NCBI GenBank assembly: GCA_947573015.1
Contig: CANPDS010000152.1
Coordinates: forward strand, 1 to 6,485
Reading direction: 5' to 3'
Source: an uncultured Muribaculum sp.
GTDB lineage: Bacteria; Bacteroidota; Bacteroidia; Bacteroidales; Muribaculaceae
DNA: 6,485 bases
Position 1 is the stretch's first letter, and each line of letters begins with the position of its first letter. Below are positions 1 to 6,212 of the stretch, piece by piece. The translations under genes and the position numbers were made by a program. A model generated the notes under the pieces. The model did no database searches. It was not told where the DNA came from and worked only from the letters and a program-made list of their open reading frames with translations.

Positions 1-1
1 T

Positions 2-229
2 AAGGGCAAGACTGATACTGGCTCACCTGAAGCTCAGATAGCATTATTCTCGGTCCGTATCGCTCATTTGACTGAACACCTCAAGTCAAATCACAAAGAT
101 TATACTACAGCACGCGCCCTGAAGGCCCTCGTAGGTAAGCGTCGTCGTCTCCTTGACTACCTGATCAAGAAAGACATCACCCGCTACCGTGCCATCATCG
201 CACAGAAAGAGCTCGGCATCCGTAAGTAA
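2..229 (+). CDS. rpsO: 30S ribosomal protein S15 (3' part, 5' end outside window)
   Basis: S15 is a primary-binding protein of the small ribosomal subunit that contacts the central domain of 16S rRNA. The reading frame is open from base 2 and gives 75 residues before a TAA stop at 227-229. The start of the visible part, KGKTDTGSPEAQIALF, contains the DTGS-E-Q signature of the family. It is followed by the RI-HLTEHLK helix, the basic KRRRLLDYL segment and the C-terminal ITRYRAIIAQKELGIRK. Against E. coli S15 (89 residues including Met) about 16 N-terminal residues are missing because the window starts inside the gene. The tail IIAQKELGIRK is about two residues longer than the E. coli LIERLGLRR end. 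The gene is followed closely by an intrinsic terminator, so it probably ends its own transcript. Identification is secure. Confidence 0.96.
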   Translation, partial: KGKTDTGSPEAQIALFSVRIAHLTEHLKSNHKDYTTARALKALVGKRRRLLDYLIKKDITRYRAIIAQKELGIRK

Positions 230-266
230 GCATCTTACCCTCGCCGCTCTTAACAAAGCATCAATG

Positions 267-310
267 CAGGGTGTGATAGCCATCATGGCTATCACACCCT
301 GTTCTGTTTT
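267..310 (+). terminator. Intrinsic terminator of rpsO
   Basis: Bases 267-301 form a near-ideal hairpin. The left arm CAGGGTGTGATAGCC pairs perfectly with GGCTATCACACCCTG across a five-base loop, ATCAT. The run TTCTGTTTT follows at 302-310. It lies 38 bases after the rpsO stop, where a factor-independent terminator would be expected. Confidence 0.88.
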
Positions 311-332
311 CAGAGATCCAGGAGATCTCTGA
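310..332. repeat. Inverted repeat downstream of the rpsO terminator
   Basis: TCAGAGATC (310-318) and GATCTCTGA (324-332) are perfect 9-base complementary arms around the loop CAGGA. No T-run follows, so this is not an intrinsic terminator by itself. It shares bases 327-332 with the next inverted repeat, so the two hairpins could not form fully at once. Function unknown. Confidence 0.6.
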
Positions 333-369
333 GCACTCCAACTGTTCGGAAATCTCAGAGTGCCCAGAG
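327..369. repeat. Imperfect inverted repeat overlapping the previous one
   Basis: CTCTGAGCACTC (327-338) is complementary to GAGTGCCCAGAG (358-369) with one mismatch, leaving a 19-base loop. An alternative pairing uses CTCTGAG (327-333) with CTCAGAG (354-360). Overlap with the 310-332 hairpin gives mutually exclusive folds. The region lies upstream of the inferred antiporter promoter, so it would be transcribed only by readthrough from rpsO. It may instead be part of a dispersed intergenic repeat. Confidence 0.45.
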
Positions 370-370
370 T

Positions 371-460
371 TTATTCGTATCTTTGGCTGACGCCTTAGAT
401 ACTACCGCTCGGCAATCCCCAAATAAATTTGGCATTGCTCTCGACTTATTCGTATCTTTG
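371..460 (+). repeat. Duplicated 15-bp block TTATTCGTATCTTTG
   Basis: The identical 15-mer TTATTCGTATCTTTG occurs at 371-385 and 446-460, exactly 75 bases apart. Each copy contains the Bacteroidetes -7 consensus TATCTTTG. Only the second copy has a matching -33 TTTG upstream. This suggests a duplicated promoter segment of which only the copy nearer the antiporter gene is complete. Confidence 0.7.
428..460 (+). promoter_or_regulatory. Bacteroidetes-type promoter of the antiporter gene
   Basis: TTTG (428-431) and TATCTTTG (453-460) match the Bacteroidetes primary sigma-factor consensus TTTG / TAnnTTTG with a 21-base spacer, inside the usual 19-21 range. Transcription would start near 465-467 and give a very short leader before the ATG at 482. 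The bases before the start are A-rich (GAAATAAA) with no Shine-Dalgarno, as is normal in this phylum. Confidence 0.8.
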
Positions 461-481
461 CAAAAACACCACTGAAATAAA

Positions 482-2653
482 ATGAGCCGGATTGCCTCCA
501 TAGCCCCGATTGTCACCGACCCTGTGATGATATTCTTCATAGTGCTGGTGATAATCCTGCTTGCGCCCATCCTGCTCAACCGTCTCAAGATACCACACAT
601 CATCGGCATGATCGTGGCTGGCGTGGCAATAGGCCCCTATGGCATAGGGCTGCTCAGCCGCGATGCCAGTTTCGAGATATTCGGGCAAGTAGGCATACTC
701 TACCTGATGTTTCTCGCCGGCATCGAGATCGACATGTACCATCTCAAGAAAAACATGTCGAAAGGCCTCACCTTCGGCCTCTACACCTTCATAATCCCAA
801 TGGTGATAGGCACACTCACCTCAGTGTGGCTACTTGGATTCAGCTGGCTCACATCAGTGCTCCTGGCGTCGATGTACGCCTCCCACACCCTGATAGCCTA
901 CCCAATCGTAAGCCGTTTCGGCCTCAACAAGTCACCCGTAGTAATCATCACCATCGCCGGCACCATCGTCACCGTGCTCGGTGCCCTCATCGTCCTCGCC
1001 GCAGTGGTCGGCATATGGCAGGACGGAGCATTCAACGCCCTCGGCTTGATCGCACTTCTCGGCAGACTCGTGGCCTACTGCCTCGTGATCGTATACCTCT
1101 TCCCTCGGCTCACACGCTGGTTTTTCAAGCGCTACTCCGAACCGGTCACTCAGTTTATCTACGTGCTCGCCATGGTGTTCCTCGCCAGCTACTCAGCCAA
1201 GGCCATCGGCCTTGAGAGTGTGCTCGGCGCATTCTACGCCGGACTCGTGCTCAACCGCTACATACCCAACATGTCGCCGCTGATGAACCGCATAGAGTTT
1301 GTCGGCAACGCCATCTTCATCCCTTATTTCCTCATCGGCGTAGGCATGCTCATCAATGTCCATGTAGTTATGTCATCATGGCAAACACTCTACGTAGCCA
1401 TGGTAATGTCGGTAGTAGCCACCATATGCAAATGGCTCGCCGCATGGTGCACACAGCTCACATACCACCTCAGCCAGCCCGATCGCAGCATGATATTCGG
1501 CCTCAGCAACGCACAGGCCGCCGCCACCCTCGCCGCCGTGATGATCGGCTACAGGATGGGCATATTCAACGAGGATGTGCTCAACGGCACCATCGTGATG
1601 ATACTTGCCACGTGCACCATATCATCCATCATCACCGAGCGTGCCGCAGCACGCATGCGCGTGGCCATGCTGAGCGACGAATCCACACCCGACACCTCCT
1701 CACGCGACAAGGCATCAAACATGCTCATCTCCGTCAGCAATCCAGTCACGGCGTCATCACTTGTCGACTTCGCGGTGCTCATGCACAACCCGGCGCGACG
1801 CTCCCGCCTCTATGCTCTCAACATCATCACCAACGACAACCCCGGCAACCGTGCCATCGGACGCACATGCCTCGAGCAGGCTCAGCAGGCAGCAGCTGCG
1901 ATGGATCTATCCATAGAGCCGATCGAGCGCTTCGACCTCAACGTCACGGCCGGACTGGTCAACACCATAAAGGAGCGCGACATATCGGAAGTAGTGATCG
2001 GCATGCACCGCAAAGCCACCGTGATCGACTCATTCTTCGGCTCCAAGATCGAGCAACTGATCCACGACACCCACAAGATGGTGGTCATCACACGCTGCTT
2101 CATACCAGTCAATGCCGTGACACGCATCGTGGTAGTAGTGCCCCCGAAGGCCGAATACGAGACGGGATTCGCACAATGGGTCAACTCGCTCGGCCGCCTT
2201 ACACGCCAGATCGGATGCCGCATAATATTCTGCTGCAACACCGACACACGCCGCTGCGTGCGAGGTGTGCTCGAACGCGACCGCTTCGAAATCCGATCCG
2301 AATACCGCGATGTAGAGGGGTGGGACGACTTTGTGCTACTCGCCAACCACATACTCGACGACGACCTGTTTGTTGTGGTCAACGCACGCCGTTCGTCTGT
2401 ATCATTCAGCTCATCGATGGACGAACTGCCGATGTTCCTGCAAAAATATTTCGCCCGCAATAATCTCGTAGTCATCTACCCAGAGCAATTCGGAGAAAGT
2501 GCCGTAGTGCCATCCGCCATCGACCCCCTCGCATCCGACTTCATCGCCACACCGTCATCGCTATGGGTACGGCTTGCCGGATTCTACCGCCGCCTGATAG
2601 TGATGCGCAAGCGCATCACCCATCGTCACCGCGTCAAGAAGATTGACCTCTGA
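482..2653 (+). CDS. CPA2-type cation:proton antiporter with tandem UspA-like C-terminal domains
   Basis: This 723-residue protein should exchange a monovalent cation (Na+ or K+) for protons across the inner membrane. Residues ~14-389 are strongly hydrophobic, about 12-13 membrane helices, with CPA2 hallmarks: GMIVAGVAIGPYGIGLL (42-58), FLAGIEIDM (77-85), SHTLIAYPIVSRFG (134-147), ESVLGAFYAGLVLNR (245-259) and PYFLIGVGML (281-290). The cytosolic tail holds two nucleotide-binding-like universal-stress folds, ~412-540 and ~547-667. The first has GMHR then, nine residues later, GS (507-521), so the second Gly of the UspA G-2X-G-9X-G(S/T) motif is Arg and ATP binding is doubtful. Most unusually, the helix after SHTLIAYP reads TIVTVLGALIVLA (161-173), with Val165 where relatives have the ion-binding Asp (TDxxAL). 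Start chosen at 482: first ATG after the consensus promoter and before helix 1. Substrate cannot be read from sequence, and transport activity is uncertain if the Asp is truly absent. Confidence 0.9.
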   Translation: MSRIASIAPIVTDPVMIFFIVLVIILLAPILLNRLKIPHIIGMIVAGVAIGPYGIGLLSRDASFEIFGQVGILYLMFLAGIEIDMYHLKKNMSKGLTFGLYTFIIPMVIGTLTSVWLLGFSWLTSVLLASMYASHTLIAYPIVSRFGLNKSPVVIITIAGTIVTVLGALIVLAAVVGIWQDGAFNALGLIALLGRLVAYCLVIVYLFPRLTRWFFKRYSEPVTQFIYVLAMVFLASYSAKAIGLESVLGAFYAGLVLNRYIPNMSPLMNRIEFVGNAIFIPYFLIGVGMLINVHVVMSSWQTLYVAMVMSVVATICKWLAAWCTQLTYHLSQPDRSMIFGLSNAQAAATLAAVMIGYRMGIFNEDVLNGTIVMILATCTISSIITERAAARMRVAMLSDESTPDTSSRDKASNMLISVSNPVTASSLVDFAVLMHNPARRSRLYALNIITNDNPGNRAIGRTCLEQAQQAAAAMDLSIEPIERFDLNVTAGLVNTIKERDISEVVIGMHRKATVIDSFFGSKIEQLIHDTHKMVVITRCFIPVNAVTRIVVVVPPKAEYETGFAQWVNSLGRLTRQIGCRIIFCCNTDTRRCVRGVLERDRFEIRSEYRDVEGWDDFVLLANHILDDDLFVVVNARRSSVSFSSSMDELPMFLQKYFARNNLVVIYPEQFGESAVVPSAIDPLASDFIATPSSLWVRLAGFYRRLIVMRKRITHRHRVKKIDL

Positions 2654-2705
2654 CCCATTGCACCATAAGAGCCATTTTTAATATTACTTAATTATTGTTA
2701 ATTTC

Positions 2706-2746
2706 GGGGGGGGTAATTTGGCTATATCAAATTATACCTAATTTTG
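2706..2746 (+). promoter_or_regulatory. Promoter with adjoining 8-G tract, for the SGNH-repeat gene
   Basis: TTTG (2717-2720) and TAATTTTG (2739-2746) fit the Bacteroidetes -33/-7 elements with an 18-base spacer, one short of the usual range. Eight consecutive G (2706-2713) end three bases before the -33 element. Predicted transcription start is near 2752, giving a leader of about 90 bases before the ATG at 2844. No convincing intrinsic terminator for the antiporter gene is visible between 2654 and 2705, only AT-rich sequence. Confidence 0.62.
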
Positions 2747-2843
2747 CGTTGTTAAAGTAGATATAAGCGCTTGTTCAAAATTATTTTGACCCGACACTTA
2801 TCTATCAGCACATTCTTAACCAAATCAATATCATTTTATTTCT

Positions 2844-5705
2844 ATGACGAAACGATTATTAAGCCTGCTCCTGGCATGCACTATACTGCTGTCCGGAGCC
2901 ATTGCCACACAGGCACAGCCCATAAAGGTGGCCTGCATGGGCAATTCCATCACCGCCGGTGCCGGCATAAATGATGCCGCCGACCGCTATCCTGCACAAC
3001 TGCAGACACTCCTCGGCGATGCCTACGAGGTGCGCAACTTCGGACAAAACAGCCAGACAGTGCAGATGCGCGGCTACGACCTCACCGAAGGATCGAAACC
3101 GGGCGACTGCGCCTACCGTACAAAAGACACTTACAAGAACGCCCTTGCCTACAAGCCCGACATCGTAGTGCTCAAGCTCGGCACGAACGATTCCAAAAAC
3201 ATCAATTGGCTCGAAGATTCCCCAGAAGTGTTCCGCAATGATCTCTGCGACATGCTCGACGAGATCACAGCCAACTCCACCCCTAAGATCTACATGTGCT
3301 ACCCCCTGCGTGTGAAGTCGGAGTCATGGACCATAAACGAGCGCAACATCCACACCATAATATCCATCATAAAATCGGTGGCAGAGGAGCGCGGACTTCC
3401 TATCATCAATCTGCATACCGCATTCGAAGAGGAGCTTGGTGACGCATGGAACACGGTATATGCCGATGGCGTGCACCCCAATGCACAGGGTGCTGCAATA
3501 ATGGCCCGTCGCATATCCGATGCAATTCTCAACGGCAACGGAGGCGATTCTGACGACTACAAACACCTAACCATAGGTTGCATTGGAGGGATGCGCACCT
3601 ACGGCCCACAACTCACCGACCGCGACACACAAACCTACTGCGCCGTACTCTCGCGCATGCTGGGCGACCGCTACACCGTAAACAACTATGGTGTAGGAAA
3701 CCGTACCATCCTCCGTTCAGGAACCGAAAACGATCCGGAGAAAAATCCATCCGACACACGTCCATGCTGCTACCTCGACAACGGCACATTCCAGACCGTG
3801 CTCAACGCCCGGCCCGACATAGTGACAATCGACCTCGGCGAGATGGATGCAAAGCCTTGGAACTGGGCTCACAAAGCCGATTTCGAACGCGATGTCACTG
3901 AAATGGTGACCCGCATACAGGAGTCGAACCCAACAGTAAAGATATACCTCTGCATCCCTCCCCGCCTGCGCAATAATGCCAACGACAGCAATATCGATGG
4001 CATGATCTACGCCAACGAGGTAGTACCAGCCCTACGTGCCATAGCTGCCTCGCTCAATCTCGATATCATCGACATGGCCGATCTTCTCGAAGATGATTCA
4101 GCTCTATATCTGGGCAACTACTTCCTGTCGATAGCCGGACATAAAAAAGTGGCCCAAGCCTTCTACACCGCCATCACCGGCATAGAGCTTCGCGGTCCCA
4201 TACGCGTAGCGTGCGTAGGCAACTCCATCACCGCCGGCTCAGGCATTACTGACAATGCTCTGAAATATCCAGCACAGCTTCAGGAAATACTCGGCGACGA
4301 CTACGATGTGCGCAACTACGGTCTCAGCGGACGCACAGCTCAGTCGCGTCCGGCCGAAAGCTACATGGCCTGCCAGCAATATAAGGATGCCCTCGCATTC
4401 AACCCCGAAATCGTGGTAATAAAGCTCGGCACCAACGACTCGAAACCCGAAAACTGGCTTGAGGACTCTCCCGAACTTTACACAGCCGACATGCAGAAGA
4501 TAATCGACTCATTCCTTGACCTTGAGTCAAAGCCAAAGATCTACCTCTGCCTGCCGCTGCGCGTCATCAAACCCGATTTCGGCATCAACGAAAAGAATAT
4601 CCACAAAATCATACCCCTCATCTATGCCCTCGGTGAGAAAAACAACCTACCGGTGATCAATCTTCACACCGCCATGGAGGAAGAGCTTGGCGAAGAGTGG
4701 GAAACCGCCTACGTTGATGGCGTGCATCCCAACGGCACAGGAGCCGGCATCATGGCCCGTCGCATCGCTGACGCCCTCCTCAACGGCAATTACGGATCCG
4801 ATCATGTCACACATCCGATGCGTACCACACCTCTCATCTCATGCATGGGCGGAATGCGCCTCTGTGCCGGAGTGAATGCCGGAGAATACTATACCGATGT
4901 ACTCCAGGAACTTTATGGCAGCAATGCTAAAATAACCAACGCGGGTATCGGCAACCGCACCATATTGCGCAAAGGCACAGAAGATGGCACCGCGGCCAAG
5001 GCTTGCGCATACTTCGACAACAATCAGTTCAAAACCAAAGTACTCGATATCGCACCCGACATCGTCACCATCGATCTTGGCGAAAAAGATACCTCCGAAT
5101 GGAATTGGATATATAAGGATGAACTCGAATCAGACCTTACCGAGATTGTCGATGCCATAAAAGAATCGAATGCTTCTGTCAAAATTTATATCTGTCTGCC
5201 CACACGTACAAAGAACGATCAGAATGTCAGCACCCAGATACGCGGTGCCGTGCTTCGCGATGAAGTCATTCCGGCCCTCCGCGATATTGCCGCCAAACTC
5301 TCTCTTCCAGTTATAGACATATCCGACGTAGTAGCCCCCGATCAATATCTCGGCGACCTATACCGCTACAACGCAGATGGCCACCGAGCCGTAGCCAACA
5401 CAATATATTCAGCGCTTACCGATGATGACATAACCACAGGCATTGCCGACAACAATTCTGATGTCTCCACTCCCTCATCGCTCACCCCCAATCCCGTGCG
5501 TTCAGGCAACACCGTTACCCTGTCCGGATCGGAAATACAGCATGCATGCATCGACATCTACAATGTGGCAGGTAGCTCTGTGATGACCGCAACCATCACT
5601 CCCGATTCCCGCTCATTCACTGTCAATCTCCCCGCAGGCTACTACGTATGGAGTCTGCAATCAAACAGCGGAATCCATGCCTCCGGAAAACTCATCGTGA
5701 AATAG
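2844..5705 (+). CDS. Secreted four-domain SGNH/GDSL hydrolase (active-inactive-active-inactive) with T9SS sorting domain
   Basis: The 953-residue protein begins with a signal peptide (MTKRLL, hydrophobic core to about residue 20, likely cut after Ala24). Four SGNH-fold domains follow at ~26-231, 241-446, 452-650 and 661-858. Domains 1 and 3 keep the catalytic blocks: GNSITAG with Ser35/Ser461, GTND with Asn115/Asn531, and DGVHPN with Asp208-His211 and Asp625-His628. Domains 2 and 4 read GGM instead of GNS (Met250, Met671), GEMD/GEKD instead of GTND, and lack the Asp three before the His, so they should be catalytically dead. Residues ~876-953 (PNPVRSG, IYNVAGS, LPAGYYVWSL, GKLIVK) form a type A T9SS C-terminal domain, so export to the cell surface or medium is expected. 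By family, domains 1 and 3 are probably carbohydrate O-acyl esterases (for example deacetylating glycans); the substrate is inference. Two stops in tandem (TAG TAG) end the frame. The gene has its own promoter and no visible operon partner. Confidence 0.92.
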   Translation: MTKRLLSLLLACTILLSGAIATQAQPIKVACMGNSITAGAGINDAADRYPAQLQTLLGDAYEVRNFGQNSQTVQMRGYDLTEGSKPGDCAYRTKDTYKNALAYKPDIVVLKLGTNDSKNINWLEDSPEVFRNDLCDMLDEITANSTPKIYMCYPLRVKSESWTINERNIHTIISIIKSVAEERGLPIINLHTAFEEELGDAWNTVYADGVHPNAQGAAIMARRISDAILNGNGGDSDDYKHLTIGCIGGMRTYGPQLTDRDTQTYCAVLSRMLGDRYTVNNYGVGNRTILRSGTENDPEKNPSDTRPCCYLDNGTFQTVLNARPDIVTIDLGEMDAKPWNWAHKADFERDVTEMVTRIQESNPTVKIYLCIPPRLRNNANDSNIDGMIYANEVVPALRAIAASLNLDIIDMADLLEDDSALYLGNYFLSIAGHKKVAQAFYTAITGIELRGPIRVACVGNSITAGSGITDNALKYPAQLQEILGDDYDVRNYGLSGRTAQSRPAESYMACQQYKDALAFNPEIVVIKLGTNDSKPENWLEDSPELYTADMQKIIDSFLDLESKPKIYLCLPLRVIKPDFGINEKNIHKIIPLIYALGEKNNLPVINLHTAMEEELGEEWETAYVDGVHPNGTGAGIMARRIADALLNGNYGSDHVTHPMRTTPLISCMGGMRLCAGVNAGEYYTDVLQELYGSNAKITNAGIGNRTILRKGTEDGTAAKACAYFDNNQFKTKVLDIAPDIVTIDLGEKDTSEWNWIYKDELESDLTEIVDAIKESNASVKIYICLPTRTKNDQNVSTQIRGAVLRDEVIPALRDIAAKLSLPVIDISDVVAPDQYLGDLYRYNADGHRAVANTIYSALTDDDITTGIADNNSDVSTPSSLTPNPVRSGNTVTLSGSEIQHACIDIYNVAGSSVMTATITPDSRSFTVNLPAGYYVWSLQSNSGIHASGKLIVK
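2919..5417 (+). repeat. Internal tandem duplication: two (SGNH + pseudo-SGNH) units
   Basis: Codons 26-446 and 452-858 are two copies of the same two-domain unit. The first domains match closely: PIKVACMGNSITAGAGI against PIRVACVGNSITAGSGI, NWLEDSPE in both, INLHTA-EEELG in both, and DGVHPN in both. The second domains also match: GNRTILRSGTE against GNRTILRKGTE, and PDIVTIDLGE in both. The offset is 426 residues between domains 1 and 3 and 421 between domains 2 and 4. Copies are diverged at the DNA level, so the duplication is not recent. Confidence 0.9.
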
Positions 5706-5741
5706 TAGCGCACCAGCGCTCCCCTTGCCCCCTGCACACCT

Positions 5742-5788
5742 CGCCCTCCCACGCTCCTACATAGCCTGGGAGGGCGCTGCTTTAGCGC
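5742..5788 (+). terminator. GC-rich hairpin after the SGNH-repeat gene, possible terminator
   Basis: CGCCCTCCCA (5742-5751) pairs perfectly with TGGGAGGGCG (5767-5776) around a 15-base loop. A small overlapping hairpin, GCGCT-GCTTT-AGCGC, follows at 5774-5788. There is no T-run after either stem, so this is not a standard intrinsic terminator. It may act with the C-rich, G-free stretch that follows, or only protect the 3' end. Confidence 0.45.
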
Positions 5789-5792
5789 GCCG

Positions 5793-6050
5793 ATCCCTCA
5801 CCAACAAAAAACCACCACCTCCTCCCAACCAAACACCTACCACTCTCCCAAAAAACTTCAAAAAAGTGCCGTAGGCACGCGATTGTGCTGAAACCCCATG
5901 TGACGGTGGGTGACAAACCCCTCCCCGTGGCTTCGTAGAAGCCTCTTGTCCCTCCCCGTCCCACTACCAGCTATCCCTCATAACCCTTCTCACCTCATCA
6001 ATTATCACTACTACCTATTATTATTCATGTTAATTCTAGTTAATAATTGC
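5793..6050. other. Intergenic stretch: G-free C/A-rich tract, small hairpins, AT-rich end
   Basis: I see no convincing gene here. Bases 5793-5865 contain no G at all on the + strand and are rich in C and A. Two short perfect hairpins with the same GTA loop follow: GTGCC-GTA-GGCAC (5866-5878) and GGCTTC-GTA-GAAGCC (5929-5943). Between them are smaller complementary pieces such as GGGT-GACAA-ACCC. Bases ~5945-6000 are again pyrimidine-rich, and 6001-6050 become strongly AT-rich. This is compatible with a rho-type termination zone, a dispersed intergenic repeat, or both. Confidence 0.4.
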
Positions 6051-6088
6051 AAAAATGGGGGGGGGTATTTTTAACCTCCCCCATTTTT
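6051..6088. repeat. Inverted repeat enclosing a 9-G tract
   Basis: AAAAATGGGGG (6051-6061) and CCCCCATTTTT (6078-6088) are perfect 11-base complementary arms. The G-run continues to 6065, nine G in all. Because A-runs and T-runs flank the GC core, the element would look like a terminator on either strand. It overlaps the -33 region of the downstream promoter at 6068-6099. Confidence 0.65.
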
Positions 6089-6099
6089 ATATACCTTTG
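6068..6099 (+). promoter_or_regulatory. Promoter-like element upstream of the rlmN leader
   Basis: TACCTTTG (6092-6099) is a full match to the -7 consensus TAnnTTTG. The -33 position, 20 bases upstream, is TTTT (6068-6071), a one-base departure from TTTG. As at the promoter of the SGNH-repeat gene, a poly-G tract ends two to three bases before the -33 site. Predicted start of transcription is about 6104-6106. Confidence 0.5.
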
Positions 6100-6110
6100 G
6101 CATGGATTAA

Positions 6111-6170
6111 ATGACAATTAATACCCTGTTGGTCCGTTCAACCACGAATTTTATAGGGCTTAATAGATAA
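6111..6170 (+). CDS. Possible 19-residue leader peptide ahead of rlmN
   Basis: An ATG at 6111, a few bases after the predicted transcription start, opens a frame ending at TAA 6168-6170 and encoding MTINTLLVRSTTNFIGLNR. It lies between a -7 consensus box and a terminator-like palindrome (6213-6250), the geometry of an attenuation leader. No homology is recognised, and an ORF this short can easily occur by chance. Bacteroidetes lack a Shine-Dalgarno that could support the start. Treat as a candidate only. Confidence 0.18.
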   Translation: MTINTLLVRSTTNFIGLNR

Positions 6171-6212
6171 AATATACTCTTATTTGTTACGGAAGACACA
6201 CACCTCAACTTG

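Noticed and set aside
378..385. First TATCTTTG as an independent promoter
   Set aside because: No TTTG or close variant lies 18-21 bases upstream (the region reads TCTCAGA), so only the -7 half is present. Kept as a repeat, not as a promoter.
1378..2463. Long + strand frame of 361 codons inside the antiporter gene
   Set aside because: It lies wholly within the antiporter gene in another frame and is rich in His, Arg and Gln from reading C-rich codons off-phase. The overlapping frame has clear transporter and UspA-like motifs.
1882..2475. Minus-strand frame of 197 codons opposite the antiporter tail
   Set aside because: Low-complexity Ser/Arg/Thr composition, no recognisable domain, and wholly antisense to a well-supported gene.
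2868..2879. Lipoprotein signal LLAC at residues 9-12 of the SGNH-repeat protein
   Set aside because: The hydrophobic stretch before Cys12 is too short and continues for many residues after it. A standard signal peptide cut near Ala24, together with a T9SS domain, explains the N-terminus better.
3564..4181. Interpretation of domain 2 as sequencing error or frame damage
   Set aside because: The frame is uninterrupted, and the same substitutions recur independently in domain 4, so the loss of catalytic residues is genuine sequence.
5782..5964. Minus-strand frame of 60 codons in the 3' intergenic region
   Set aside because: It spans the G-free tract and small hairpins, has biased Gly/Arg/Phe composition created by the C/A-rich sequence, and shows no promoter or recognisable motif.
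6121..6160. tRNA-like or riboswitch fold in the rlmN leader
   Set aside because: Only short 4-base pairings (CCCT/AGGG, TGGT/ACCA) were found. There is no T-loop, anticodon arm or known aptamer pattern.
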